This document shows, one piece after another, positions 43,138-52,445 of a stretch of DNA of 64,000 bases. Position 1 is the stretch's first letter. Every line of letters starts with the position of its first letter. The notes under the pieces are model-generated. The model did not search any database. It had not been told where the DNA came from and was given only the letters and a program-made list of their open reading frames with translations. A program made the translations under genes and the position numbers. The DNA comes from Chryseobacterium sp. KACC 21268 (lineage in GTDB: Bacteria > Bacteroidota > Bacteroidia > Flavobacteriales > Weeksellaceae): contig CP117875.1 of assembly GCA_028736075.1 (NCBI GenBank), positions 3,224,001 to 3,288,000 of the forward strand, in the 5' to 3' direction.

Positions 43138-43623
43138 ATGAGAAAACTAATATTCGGAGGAATAGTGGCTTTATGCGGATTTGTGACAGCTAATGCACAG
43201 TGCAAAACCGTTTCCACATTGACAGAAAATTTTGACAACTGGAAAGATATCAACAAATGCTGGTCTATCCAAAAAGGCGAAGCAATGCTCTACGCCAGCG
43301 AAAACAAAATCATCTTCTACTCGATGACCAATCCGAAGGAAAATATGTATTTGGTGACACCGAAAATCAAAGCTGGAAACTACACGCTAAGCCTTGATGT
43401 GACGGACAATGGCGGAGAAACAACCTTGGAAATTTTGTCCATCCAAAACGCTTCAAATCCTAAAACTTTCGCCACAATTGCAAAACCTGTGAAAATTGGA
43501 AAAGACAAAAAAGTCTTCAACATCTCATTGAAAAAGGACAGCAACTTAGGTCTGAAAGTGATGCTAAATGGTGTGCATCAAGCCGTTTATTTGGACAATC
43601 TTTCTTTGAAACCGAGAAAGTAA
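43138..43623 (+). CDS. Secreted beta-sandwich protein, unknown function
   Basis: 161 residues. Signal peptide to about residue 21 (ANAQC). The mature part is TLTENFDNWKDINKCWSIQK followed by strands KIIFYSMTNPKENMYLVTPKIKAGNYTLSLDVT and QAVYLDNLSLKP, the pattern of jelly-roll domains of the choice-of-anchor or carbohydrate-binding type. No T9SS tail, so periplasmic or soluble. Terminator directly after. Confidence 0.75.
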   Translation: MRKLIFGGIVALCGFVTANAQCKTVSTLTENFDNWKDINKCWSIQKGEAMLYASENKIIFYSMTNPKENMYLVTPKIKAGNYTLSLDVTDNGGETTLEILSIQNASNPKTFATIAKPVKIGKDKKVFNISLKKDSNLGLKVMLNGVHQAVYLDNLSLKPRK

Positions 43624-43661
43624 TCAGTTTAATATTTAAACTAAACGCTTTATATAAATCT

Positions 43662-43690
43662 AACCTTCAGAATTTTCTGGAGGTTTTTTT
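43662..43690 (+). terminator. Intrinsic terminator
   Basis: 9-bp stem (43662-43670 with 43677-43685, one G-U), six-base loop, T-run. Ends the gene at 43138. Confidence 0.75.
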
Positions 43691-43791
43691 ATTAACTACC
43701 ATTTATGATGTAACAAAAACTCTCTTAAGATTGTCAAACTATTAAAACAAATCAAAAAAAATTTCAACTCAAATATTTACAATATCACATT

Positions 43792-43872
43792 ATGAGTAAG
43801 ACAATCCTTTTCCTACTGGCGTTTATCGGAACATCAATTTTTGGTCAACATAAAATTCTATCGATTCCATAA
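43792..43872 (+). pseudogene. Signal-peptide ORF cut off by frameshift from the serine hydrolase
   Basis: ATG at 43792 encodes MSKTILFLLAFIGTSIFGQH then KILSIP and a stop at 43870-43872. This is a good signal peptide, but it is one frame away from the hydrolase. Restoring one A to the AAAA at 43852-43855 would give GQHKNSIDSIMDKNAKELL, joining it smoothly to the downstream protein. Hence a single-base loss, or a sequencing or assembly error. Confidence 0.8.
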
Positions 43873-45215
43873 TGGATAAAAATGCCAAGGAATTGCTAAA
43901 AAATTCAAAAGCATATTCAGTCTCCATTGGTATTTTAAAAGATGGAAAAGTTTACACCAAACATTACGGCGAAATCGATAAAGAGAAAGGCAATAAAGTA
44001 AACGACAATACTTATTTCGAAATTGCTTCCGTCACAAAAGTGATGACAGGTTACTTGCTTACTCAAGCTGTTCTGGAAAAGAAAGTGAATCTGGATGATG
44101 ACATTAGAAAATATCTCAAAGGTGATTATCCCAATCTGCAATACGATGGCAAACCAGTAACAATCAAAGATTTGATTTCTTATCAATCTGCAATTCCTAG
44201 CGTTTTGCCAGATGACAGAGCAATTATGAAAACATTTGACGACCAAACCACATTCAAGCTGGTAGAACTTTATAAAAATTATTCGAAAACCGATTTTTTG
44301 CGTGACCTAAAAACTGTAAAATTAGACACAATTCCCGGAACAAAATACCTTTACAGCAATCCACGCCTTGAGTTGACAGGATTGATGCTCGAAAACATTT
44401 ACGGAAAGCCTCTTGAAAAATTATTGAAGGAAAATCTCTGGTCAAAACTGGAAATGAACAAGACAAAATTTGTATTGGATAAGAATGAAATATTAGCAAA
44501 CGGTTATAATAGCAATCACGTTTTGATGCCACATTTCAAGAGTCAATTGTGGGGCTCATCTGGTCTTCACACAAAATCGACTTTGGGAGATTTGATGAAG
44601 TTTTTAAAGTTCGAATTGGACGGTCAAAACAAAACGGTTCGAGAATCACAGCGAAATATTACGAACAGCAATCAAGATTGGTATGGCTATTTTTGGGACC
44701 GAATTTATGTTTCAGAATTCGGTAACTATGCGTACAAGCACGGCGGAGCATACGGCAATCAGGTGATGTTTTCTGTATTTCCGGAGCAGAATTTGGGCGT
44801 TTGTTTGATGGTCAATATCAGCGGACCGGAAACTGGCGAAATTCTAAGCAACTCCACATTTGACGTTGCCAATGATTTGCTGATTGATTCTCATAACAAA
44901 AATATTTACGGTTACAGATTAACAGACGACAAAGTGATTTTCAGCTATCAGCACGATAAAAGATTAGATGCAGATTTGCTAAAAAGCATTTCAATTGCCG
45001 GCTCATTCAACGATTGGAATCCAGAAAATAAATCCTTTCAAATGATTAGAAAAGACAATCACACATTTGAACTTGAAATTCCAAAATCACAATTCGAAAA
45101 AGGAAAAGAATACCAATTCAAGTTTATCATTAATAGAGTCAGATGGATGCAAGCGCCAAGCAATGCGTTGAATGCAGACAAAAAAGACAAAAATCTGATA
45201 TTGAAGATTGAGTAA
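43872..45215 (+). CDS. Serine hydrolase (beta-lactamase class C family) with CBM48-like tail
   Basis: 447 residues from the ATG overlapping the upstream stop (TAATG). Penicillin-binding-type motifs: SxxK in ASVTKVMTGYL, YSN in LYSNPRLELTG, and HGG in KHGGAYGNQ, so the active site is complete. The C-terminal 90 residues carry AGSFNDWNPENKSFQMIRK, an AMPK/CBM48-like beta-sandwich usually binding glycan. Family members are D-amino-acid peptidases or esterases acting outside the cytoplasm, but the signal peptide is out of frame (see 43792). As written the protein would stay in the cytoplasm. Confidence 0.85.
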   Translation: MDKNAKELLKNSKAYSVSIGILKDGKVYTKHYGEIDKEKGNKVNDNTYFEIASVTKVMTGYLLTQAVLEKKVNLDDDIRKYLKGDYPNLQYDGKPVTIKDLISYQSAIPSVLPDDRAIMKTFDDQTTFKLVELYKNYSKTDFLRDLKTVKLDTIPGTKYLYSNPRLELTGLMLENIYGKPLEKLLKENLWSKLEMNKTKFVLDKNEILANGYNSNHVLMPHFKSQLWGSSGLHTKSTLGDLMKFLKFELDGQNKTVRESQRNITNSNQDWYGYFWDRIYVSEFGNYAYKHGGAYGNQVMFSVFPEQNLGVCLMVNISGPETGEILSNSTFDVANDLLIDSHNKNIYGYRLTDDKVIFSYQHDKRLDADLLKSISIAGSFNDWNPENKSFQMIRKDNHTFELEIPKSQFEKGKEYQFKFIINRVRWMQAPSNALNADKKDKNLILKIE

Positions 45216-45257
45216 TTGTAACAATTTTAAAATCACATATAACATCTTTCCATTTAT

Positions 45258-45289
45258 TAACCCTTCAAGAAATTTTTGGAGGGTTTTTA
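45258..45289 (+). terminator. Intrinsic terminator of the serine hydrolase gene
   Basis: Stem AACCCTTC(AA) with (TT)GGAGGGTT, one G-U pair, then TTTT. Confidence 0.7.
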
Positions 45290-45361
45290 TTTTATTCATA
45301 GCTTATTTCATTCTTTTTTCATCAAATTTGCGCCGAACAAATTAACAAAAGATAATTTTCT

Positions 45362-46315
45362 ATGGATAAGAAAAATATAGTCGTAATAGGTCTTGGCGGT
45401 GTTGGTGGATATTTCGGATTCAAAATCAATCAGTTTAATGTGAAAGAGAATCCGTTTCGTATTACGTTTGTCGCAAGAAGTAAAACCTATGATGTGGTAT
45501 CGAAAAATGGACTTACACTACTCTCTCCAGAACATCCGGAAAATATCACGAAACCTGATGAAATCGTTCAAAGCATTTCCGAAATAGACAATGCTGACCT
45601 TATTCTCATTTGTGTGAAAGAATATGATTTGGAAAACGTTTGCGAACAATTGAAACAGGTCATCAGCACAAACACAATCTTGCTTCCTTTGATGAACGGC
45701 GTTGATATTTATGATAGAGTCAAGAAAATTATTCCCGGAAATACAATTTTGCCAGCTTGTGTTTATGTAGCATCTCACATCAAGGAGAAAGGAATCGTGG
45801 AACACAAAGGAAAACCCGGGAAATTGATATTCGGCAAAGACCCTTCAAATGTTTCGGAAAATGTAGATTGGATAATCAAATTAATGACAGACAGCGGAAT
45901 CGATTTTGATTTTAAAGAGAATTCTTTTGCGGACATTTGGACCAAATTTATTTTTGTAGCCAGTTTCGGATTGGTGAGTGCAAAGTACAATTCTTCTATC
46001 GGAACAGTTTGCAATGATACTTTACAGAAACAGGAGGCCACAGCCATAATGAAAGAAGTAAAAGCCAGCGCAGACAAAAAATCGATTGGTCTGCCAAGCG
46101 ACATCATCGAAAAATCTTTTGAAAAAGCGTCCACATTTCCACCTGCAACGCCAACGTCTTTGCAATTGGATATCAATGTTAAACAACAAAACAACGAACT
46201 CGAATTGTTTGCTGGCGCCATTATCCATTACGGAAAAGAGCTGGGAGTAGAAACGCCTTCAACTCAAAAAATACATCAGGAATTAACAGAGAAGATTCAG
46301 CAACTAAGTCTGTAG
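45362..46315 (+). CDS. panE: 2-dehydropantoate 2-reductase (ketopantoate reductase)
   Basis: 317 residues. N-terminal Rossmann fold with GLGGVGGYFG near residues 10-19, NGVD motif (LLPLMNGVDIYDRVKKI), and a helical C-terminal domain with Lys in DIWTKFIFVASFGLVSA. Makes pantoate with NADPH in pantothenate/CoA synthesis. No other pan genes nearby. The family also includes reductases of other 2-ketoacids, so the symbol is probable rather than certain. Confidence 0.88.
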   Translation: MDKKNIVVIGLGGVGGYFGFKINQFNVKENPFRITFVARSKTYDVVSKNGLTLLSPEHPENITKPDEIVQSISEIDNADLILICVKEYDLENVCEQLKQVISTNTILLPLMNGVDIYDRVKKIIPGNTILPACVYVASHIKEKGIVEHKGKPGKLIFGKDPSNVSENVDWIIKLMTDSGIDFDFKENSFADIWTKFIFVASFGLVSAKYNSSIGTVCNDTLQKQEATAIMKEVKASADKKSIGLPSDIIEKSFEKASTFPPATPTSLQLDINVKQQNNELELFAGAIIHYGKELGVETPSTQKIHQELTEKIQQLSL

Positions 46316-46332
46316 ATATCGAAAACCTAATC

Positions 46333-46362
46333 AAAGCCTTTAGAAAATCTAGAGGCTTTTTA
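46333..46362 (+). terminator. Intrinsic terminator of panE
   Basis: 12-bp stem (46333-46344 with 46348-46359, one G-U), AAA loop, T-run. Confidence 0.85.
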
Positions 46363-46524
46363 ATTTCTGATTATAACATCTTTCCATTTATTTATAACAG
46401 ATTGAATTCTATTTTGCTGAAATTTGTATCAATAATTATCAGAGCGAAGCGTACTCATCTTTGTGCCTTCAAAACATTTAATCTTTAAAATAAGAACTTG
46501 TGCGCTTTGTGTTAAAATAAAAAA

Positions 46525-49071
46525 ATGGAAAACCACACTCATCATAATCACGAAAATCTTCACCCAAACCAAAGAATTTCCCCAAGTTCCGTCTATTATT
46601 GCCCGATGGAATGCGAAGGCGAAAAATTGTATTTCAAGCAAGGCAGATGTCCCGTTTGCAATATGTTCCTCGTTCCGATTGAAGAGCGTGAAGACCAACG
46701 AAACAAGCCAAAAACCTATTCCAAAACCAATCTTCCAGAAAGTTTCAAAGATAAAATTGGCGAATATTTTTGCCCGATGTTTTGCGAAAGTGACAAAACC
46801 TACGAATCGGATTCCGGTTGCCCGGTTTGTCATATGCATTTGGAGGAAATCACAGAAGATTTGGTCAGAAGTCAGAAGCTGGAAGCTGGAAGTTCACACA
46901 CACATCAAAACACCAAACACCAAACACTAAACACCCATCAAGAAGGAAAATACTATTGCCCGATGTTCTGCGAAGGCGACAAGGTTTACGATTCCAATGT
47001 TGGTTGTCCGGTTTGCGGGATGGATTTGGTGATGATTCCGATAAAAGGTGAAAAACACGAAGACAAGACCTATCAAACTTTGCAAAGAAAATTCTGGATT
47101 GCTTTAGGATTCTCTGTTCCCGTTTTCATTCTTTCGATGGGCGGAATGTTTTTTGACTTTCCTTTTTCTTATCAAGTTCAGGCGATTTTGGAATTGATTT
47201 TAACGATTCCAGTCCTATTTTATGCAGGTTGGTTTGTGATGAAACGTGGCTGGATTTCGTTCAAAACGTGGAATCTGAATATGTTTTCTTTGATTGCGTT
47301 GGGCGTTTCTGTCGCATTTATTTTTAGTTGGATTGCTTTGATTTTTCCAGATATTCTTCCCCACGAATTGTCTCACGGTGGGAAAGTTCCGTTTTATTTT
47401 GAGTCGGTTTGTGTGATTTTGACTTTGGTGATAATGGGACAAATGTTGGAAGCGAGAGCGCATCAAAAAACTGGAAAAGCCATTGAAGCGTTGATGAATC
47501 TCTCGCCGGAAACTGCCAATTTAGTCGTAAATGAAAATGAGAAAAAAGTTGAGCTTTCTGAAATTAAAATCAATGACATTCTAAGAGTAAAACCGGGCGA
47601 AAAAATTCCTGTGGATGGAAAAATTATCGACGGAAATTCCAACGTTGACGAATCGATGATTACGGGAGAACCAATTCCATTAGAGAAAAAATCGGGCGAC
47701 AAAGTAACATCCGGAACCATCAACGGGAACGGAACTTTCCTGATGAAAACGGAAAAAATCGGCGATGAAACCTTGCTTGCCAAAATCATTAAAATGGTGA
47801 ACGATGCCAGCCGAAGCAAAGCGCCAATCCAGAAATTAGCGGATAAAGTTTCGAAGATATTTGTTCCAACTGTGATGGCGATTTCCGTTTTAACATTCGT
47901 CGCGTGGTACATTTTCGGTGGCGAAAACAAAATGACTTATGCCTTTGTAAACGCCGTCGCTGTATTGATTGTCGCTTGTCCGTGCGCTCTCGGATTGGCA
48001 ACACCAATGAGTTTGATGGTGGGAATAGGGAAAGGCGCGCAGAATGGAATTTTGATAAAAAACGCCGAAGCCTTGGAAGAAATGCACAAAATCAATGTCC
48101 TGATTACCGATAAAACAGGAACTTTGACGGAAGGAAAACCAAGTCTGGACAACATCGAAACTTTTGAAAACTCAGACAAAGATGAATTCTTAATACTCGC
48201 AGCTTCATTAAATCAAAACTCTGAACATCCTTTGTCAAACGCGGTTTTGAATGCCTTTGGACAATCATTCGAGTCCAATCGGGATGACAGTTTTGAAAAA
48301 GTAGAAAGCTTCGAAAATATTTCCGGAAAAGGCGTGAAAGGACTGATTAATCAAGAAGAAATTCTATTAGGAAACGAATCTTTGCTGAATCATTTCAACA
48401 TCAATATTCCTGAAAGTCTGAAATTAAAAATTAACGAAAAACAAAACGAAGCGAAGACCATTTCTTATCTCACAAAAGCTGGAAACGTTTTAGGATTTTT
48501 AAGTTTTTCGGATAACATTAAACCAACTTCGAAACAAGCGATTGAACTTCTGCAAAGTCAAAACATCGAAGTTATAATGATGACGGGTGATAATGAAAAC
48601 ACGGCAAAAGTAGTCGCTGAACAACTTGGAATCAAAAACTTCAAAGCCAATTGTCTTCCCGAAGATAAAATGAACGAAATCAAAAAACTTCAAAACGAAG
48701 GGAAAATCGTGGCGATGACAGGCGACGGAATCAATGATGCGCCAGCTTTGGCTCAAGCCAACATCGGCATTGCAATGGGAACCGGAACCGATGTCGCGAT
48801 TGAAAGCTCAGAAATCACATTGCTAAAAGGCGATATTCTCGGCGTTGCAAAAGCGAAAATCCTCAGTGAAAAATTATTGAAAAACATCAAAGAAAATCTG
48901 TTCTTTGCCTTTATTTATAACGTTTTGGGAATTCCGCTCGCCGCAGGACTGCTCTACCCTTTCTTCGGCATTTTATTGAGTCCAATGATTGCGGCCGCAG
49001 CGATGAGTTTCAGTTCGGTTTCTGTGATTCTTAATTCTTTGAGATTGAATAATGCGAAATTGGATGTATGA
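46525..49071 (+). CDS. Heavy-metal P1B-type ATPase with three N-terminal HMBDs
   Basis: 848 residues. Three metal-binding domains at about 24-52, 81-108 and 143-172, each YxCPMxC...CPVCxM, replace the usual HMA domains. Then eight membrane helices, actuator TGE in [18 protein letters not shown] ion site [12 protein letters not shown], phosphorylation [13 protein letters not shown] locus SEHPLSNAV, and hinge [14 protein letters not shown]. The CPC site and Met/Cys-rich N-terminus fit copper or silver export. Between domains 2 and 3 there is a low-complexity insert (113-140, DNA 46861-46944). The likely regulator type is the HMA-AraC gene at 33403. Confidence 0.94.
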   Translation: MENHTHHNHENLHPNQRISPSSVYYCPMECEGEKLYFKQGRCPVCNMFLVPIEEREDQRNKPKTYSKTNLPESFKDKIGEYFCPMFCESDKTYESDSGCPVCHMHLEEITEDLVRSQKLEAGSSHTHQNTKHQTLNTHQEGKYYCPMFCEGDKVYDSNVGCPVCGMDLVMIPIKGEKHEDKTYQTLQRKFWIALGFSVPVFILSMGGMFFDFPFSYQVQAILELILTIPVLFYAGWFVMKRGWISFKTWNLNMFSLIALGVSVAFIFSWIALIFPDILPHELSHGGKVPFYFESVCVILTLVIMGQMLEARAHQKTGKAIEALMNLSPETANLVVNENEKKVELSEIKINDILRVKPGEKIPVDGKIIDGNSNVDESMITGEPIPLEKKSGDKVTSGTINGNGTFLMKTEKIGDETLLAKIIKMVNDASRSKAPIQKLADKVSKIFVPTVMAISVLTFVAWYIFGGENKMTYAFVNAVAVLIVACPCALGLATPMSLMVGIGKGAQNGILIKNAEALEEMHKINVLITDKTGTLTEGKPSLDNIETFENSDKDEFLILAASLNQNSEHPLSNAVLNAFGQSFESNRDDSFEKVESFENISGKGVKGLINQEEILLGNESLLNHFNINIPESLKLKINEKQNEAKTISYLTKAGNVLGFLSFSDNIKPTSKQAIELLQSQNIEVIMMTGDNENTAKVVAEQLGIKNFKANCLPEDKMNEIKKLQNEGKIVAMTGDGINDAPALAQANIGIAMGTGTDVAIESSEITLLKGDILGVAKAKILSEKLLKNIKENLFFAFIYNVLGIPLAAGLLYPFFGILLSPMIAAAAMSFSSVSVILNSLRLNNAKLDV

Positions 49072-49075
49072 TTTG

Positions 49076-49202
49076 AACCACAAAAGTCACAAAAGAAAAT
49101 TCTGAAAATCATTTTAAAAGTTCAAAAAAGAAATTCTTAATCCTTTTTTGAGCTTTTTGTTTTCGTAGAAATAAACTATAACCTTTTGTGACTTTTATGG
49201 TT
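49076..49202. repeat. Inverted-repeat-bounded 127-bp element after the ATPase gene
   Basis: Ends AACCACAAAAGTCACAAAAG (49076-49095) and CTTTTGTGACTTTTATGGTT (49183-49202) match as inverted repeats in 19 of 20 bases. Inside is a terminator hairpin (49116-49158). The layout is MITE-like; related CTTTGTG blocks occur upstream of the same gene at about 46460-46515. Confidence 0.7.
49116..49158 (+). terminator. Intrinsic terminator of the P-type ATPase gene
   Basis: Stem of about 15 bp (49116-49130 with 49143-49157, one G-U) with a 12-base loop, then TTTTTG. Confidence 0.7.
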
Positions 49203-49239
49203 AAAAAAAAAACGGCACCGAGGAAAACCCCGATGCCAT
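49203..49239 (-). terminator. Intrinsic terminator of the TonB-dependent receptor gene
   Basis: On the minus strand GGCATCGGG pairs with CTCGGTGCC (9 bp, two G-U) around a short loop, followed by ten T. Confidence 0.75.
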
Positions 49240-49275
49240 TTCAAAACAAATATAAAACCTTAAAAAATCGTCTGA

Positions 49276-52092
49276 TTAAAATGAGACAGTCAGCTTGCTG
49301 AAGACGTATCTTCCGTTCTGTCCAAACTGAGACGAAGAACGTGAGTAGATAAACTGGTCATTGTTCGTAGAAGCTGTCACATTCTTCGTTGGATAGATAT
49401 CAAACAAGTTGTTGGTTCCAACTGTCAGGTTGAAGTTTTTGCTAATATTATATCCAATTGATAAGTCCGTAATGATCTTATCTGACACCAATTGATGCTC
49501 GTTTGGCAAAAGAATACCGTCAAAGTTCGCATCCACATTGTCTGCACCATACACTTTTCCGTAGTAAGTATTTCTCAGGTAAACACTGAAGTCATTCCAA
49601 GTTAAGCTATGAGACAAACTCGCTTTCACTTTCGGAACTGAATCTTCCAGATAAACTCTGGATCTTTCTCCAAAGTAAGTTGTATCCAATCCTGCATTTT
49701 TCAACAGATCGGAAGCGTGAATATCGCCAACTTTCTTTGTTCTATTGAAGTTGATGGCAAAGTCGTTATTAAATCTGAAACTTTCTCTTCTGTAGGTATG
49801 GCTGATGACAACGTCCAAACCTTTAGTTTCTGTATCGATGGAATTCGCAAAAAACTGAGCAGCATTTACTTCTGCCTTATCAAATTCTTGTTGAACAGGT
49901 CCAAGATTTGGGTTAATAGCGATCTGCTGAGCGGTTGGTCTTGCAAACTGATCTGTCAAAACAATTCTGTCATCAATTCTGATGAAATACGCATCTGCAG
50001 TAATATTCAAGTTCAGAGCAGGAATTTTATACGTAAATCCGGTGCTTACAGACTTTGAAGTCTCTTGCTTTAATTTATTAATTCCCAAACCTTTTGCAAC
50101 TGCAGAATCATTACTGAAAGTTCCAACTTCTACCAAAGATGGCGCTGTTCCTCCCGGAAGTGTTGTAAATAAGGTTGATGTCGTATTGTAATAGATCTGA
50201 TGGATCGATGGCGCACGGAAACCTGTGGAACCTGCAAAACGGAAATTAAGATCGTTTGAAAGTTTAATCCTGGAAGCCAATTTGTAATTGAAAGTCGAAC
50301 CAAAATCTGAATAATCCTCGTAACGAACAGCTGCATCGACCAATAACCAATTGGTAAAATTGAATTCTACATCAGCATATCCGGCGTAGGAATTTCTATT
50401 TTTATTTATGGCATTTTCCGCTCTGAAGCCTGAGAAAACCTGAGAACTTCCTGCCAAAGTAGCTCCAAAAAAGTCAGTTGGTTTCAAAGAGTTTGGCGTC
50501 GTTGGCGTTTGAGGATTTCCGTTGATATCATAAGCTGTGTAAGAAGCTTCCTCACCTGGATTGATTCTGAAATTCTCGTGACGTTGTTCTGCTCCGAAAG
50601 CGACGTTGATTCCTTGGAATACGTCAAACGATTTGCTGAAATCCAAATTGATGGTGTTCTGCAAAAACTGCAAACCACCCGCTTTGAAAGTGCTTGGAGA
50701 ATTGAATCTTAAACTCGTATTTCCAGTATTTTCAATCGTGTAATCAAAACTGTTTTGTCCGAAAGTATTGCTTAGATCAACATTCCATCCATTCCATTTT
50801 CCCTTAACGCCTGCAGACAAAGAAACATCCTGAATTCTGGTATGAATTTCTGGCAAATAACCGTCAATGTAAAGTCCTGTGAAAGTTCTAGCTTGGTTTG
50901 GTCTTCTGTAAAAACCGCCTGATTGCCCATCTCTGATAGAGTAACCTCCAAAAGTATAAGCTTTCCAATCATCATTCAGTGGCACTTCTGCATTTAAAAA
51001 TAATTGGTGGTTGTTCAGTTTGGACTGCCCAACTTGCATGTTGAAGTCTTTTCTGGTTTGTCCTCTGTAAGCCAATTCATTATCTGTCACATTCGCGCCT
51101 AAAATACCTTGAAGCGCTGTAATTGTGGATGCATTTTGAATACTTGTTTGGAAACCAGAATCAAAATAACCAACGCCTTGAGAATATTGGTGAATCAAAT
51201 TCACGAAATCTTGCTCACCTGCAGTTCCTTTCAGATTTGTGATATTATTGAAATAAGACGAAAGATTGACGCCATTTTCAGCCGCTCTTTTCTCGATTGC
51301 GTTGTACGCGTTGTAGATTGAACTACTTTCTGTTCCAGCTCTTCTCGTAGGATCACGGAACTGGGAAGACCAGGTGATATTATAAAAACCACCTTTGTTG
51401 CCAATCTTATTTCCGTAGTTCAAATCCAATTGATATTGCTGACCGTCATAATTTCCTGTGTGGTCTTTCGCTGCGTTGGTGAGATAACCACCGTAGTTCA
51501 ATTGTCCTGTCAGTTTTCCTGTATCTCTTTTCAACTGGAGGTTCATTACTCCGGCAATCGCGTCAGAACCGTATTGTGCAGACGCTCCGTCTCTCAAAAC
51601 CTCGATTCTGGAAAGTGCAAAAGCTGGGATTGCATTAAGGTCAGTTCCCACCGTTCCTCTTCCTGGAGCACCATTTACATTGACCAAAGCTGATGTATGT
51701 CTTCTTTTTCCGTTAATCAAAATCAAAGTCTGATCTGGACCCAAACCTCTCAACTGTGCAGGATCTGAGTGATCTGATCCATCTGCATTGGTCTGAATGG
51801 TAGATGTAAAAGACGGCGCGATCGTATTAAGGATTTGATTGATGTTAGTCTGCGGCAAACTCTGCTGGATCTCTTTCAGGTTGAAAACGTCCACTGGAAC
51901 CGGGCTGTCCGCTTTGGAACGTCCACCACTTCTGGATCCGACCAAAACCACTTCCTCGATCTGTTTGTCGGACACGGTATCTTTGGCAGGTTTTGTTTCC
52001 TGAGCTTGTGCGAATGTAATCCCAGAAAAGAAAATTACCGCCGCTGTGAGCGCAATGCCTTTCCTTGAATTAATAATAGTTACTTTGTTCAT
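49276..52092 (-). CDS. TonB-dependent outer-membrane receptor
   Basis: 938 residues. Signal peptide about 1-29 (SGITFAQAQ), TonB box/plug with IEEVVLVGSRSGGRSKADSP, GLGPDQTLILINGKRRH, and RIEVLRDGASAQYGSDAIAG (conserved plug segments). The 22-strand barrel ends in FGQNGRYVFSKLTVSF with the terminal Phe. The substrate is not readable from the barrel, but the leader has a SAM-I riboswitch and terminator, so expression should fall when SAM is high. Uptake of methionine, a methionine precursor or another sulfur source is the natural inference. Confidence 0.93.
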   Translation of the reverse strand: MNKVTIINSRKGIALTAAVIFFSGITFAQAQETKPAKDTVSDKQIEEVVLVGSRSGGRSKADSPVPVDVFNLKEIQQSLPQTNINQILNTIAPSFTSTIQTNADGSDHSDPAQLRGLGPDQTLILINGKRRHTSALVNVNGAPGRGTVGTDLNAIPAFALSRIEVLRDGASAQYGSDAIAGVMNLQLKRDTGKLTGQLNYGGYLTNAAKDHTGNYDGQQYQLDLNYGNKIGNKGGFYNITWSSQFRDPTRRAGTESSSIYNAYNAIEKRAAENGVNLSSYFNNITNLKGTAGEQDFVNLIHQYSQGVGYFDSGFQTSIQNASTITALQGILGANVTDNELAYRGQTRKDFNMQVGQSKLNNHQLFLNAEVPLNDDWKAYTFGGYSIRDGQSGGFYRRPNQARTFTGLYIDGYLPEIHTRIQDVSLSAGVKGKWNGWNVDLSNTFGQNSFDYTIENTGNTSLRFNSPSTFKAGGLQFLQNTINLDFSKSFDVFQGINVAFGAEQRHENFRINPGEEASYTAYDINGNPQTPTTPNSLKPTDFFGATLAGSSQVFSGFRAENAINKNRNSYAGYADVEFNFTNWLLVDAAVRYEDYSDFGSTFNYKLASRIKLSNDLNFRFAGSTGFRAPSIHQIYYNTTSTLFTTLPGGTAPSLVEVGTFSNDSAVAKGLGINKLKQETSKSVSTGFTYKIPALNLNITADAYFIRIDDRIVLTDQFARPTAQQIAINPNLGPVQQEFDKAEVNAAQFFANSIDTETKGLDVVISHTYRRESFRFNNDFAINFNRTKKVGDIHASDLLKNAGLDTTYFGERSRVYLEDSVPKVKASLSHSLTWNDFSVYLRNTYYGKVYGADNVDANFDGILLPNEHQLVSDKIITDLSIGYNISKNFNLTVGTNNLFDIYPTKNVTASTNNDQFIYSRSSSQFGQNGRYVFSKLTVSF

Positions 52093-52117
52093 ATATTCTA
52101 AATTTTACGTTCTATAA

Positions 52118-52155
52118 ATAAAAAAAACTTCCCCCAGACAAGTCTAGAAGAAGTT
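52118..52155 (-). terminator. Leader terminator of the SAM riboswitch
   Basis: On the minus strand AACTTCTTCTAGA pairs with TCTGGGGGAAGTT (13 bp with three G-U), CTTG loop, followed by eight T, about 25 bases before the receptor ATG. It is the expected off-switch of an S-box leader. Confidence 0.85.
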
Positions 52156-52195
52156 ATATTAGGATGTGTTTGGTCCAATAATAAAAACTTTTAAA

Positions 52196-52293
52196 CTTAT
52201 TTTTCCTTTTTTCAAAGGCTGAATGCAACACCTTTCCTTTCGGCAGGTTGTTAAGACGTCTTAAGGTCAGTTCCCTCGGTCTTTCTTAATAAG
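52196..52293 (-). promoter_or_regulatory. SAM-I (S-box) riboswitch
   Basis: Minus strand, 98 nt. P1 is CTTATT paired with AATAAG at the two ends. Core blocks follow the S-box order: AAGAAAGACCGAGGGAACTG (consensus AAGAGAGG-GAGGGACUGG), then CAACC, then AGGTGTTGCATTCAGCC (consensus AGGUGCUAAUUCCAGC) and a P4 hairpin CCTTTGAAAAAAGG. It lies between a promoter and a terminator upstream of the TonB-dependent receptor. The sequence resembles the diverged Bacteroidota form. Confidence 0.87.
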
Positions 52294-52319
52294 TATGACA
52301 GCAATTCGTAATCACTTTG

Positions 52320-52352
52320 CAAAAGTAGGGTCAAAAGATTTATCCATCCAAA
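52320..52352 (-). promoter_or_regulatory. Promoter of the riboswitch-TonB receptor transcript
   Basis: Minus strand TTTG (52349-52352), 21-base spacer, then TACTTTTG (52320-52327), an exact -7 box. Transcription would start about 20 bases before the riboswitch. Confidence 0.55.
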
Positions 52353-52445
52353 TTTATTTCCTACTAATTCGGTATGATAAATATCATAACAGATTTAATT
52401 AATTGATTCAATGCTGATTGGCACAGAAATTAATCATTAATAAAA

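Noticed and set aside
46463-46930. 155-residue plus-strand frame
   Set aside because: Overlaps the ATPase N-terminus in another frame; the CPxC motifs are in the ATPase frame.
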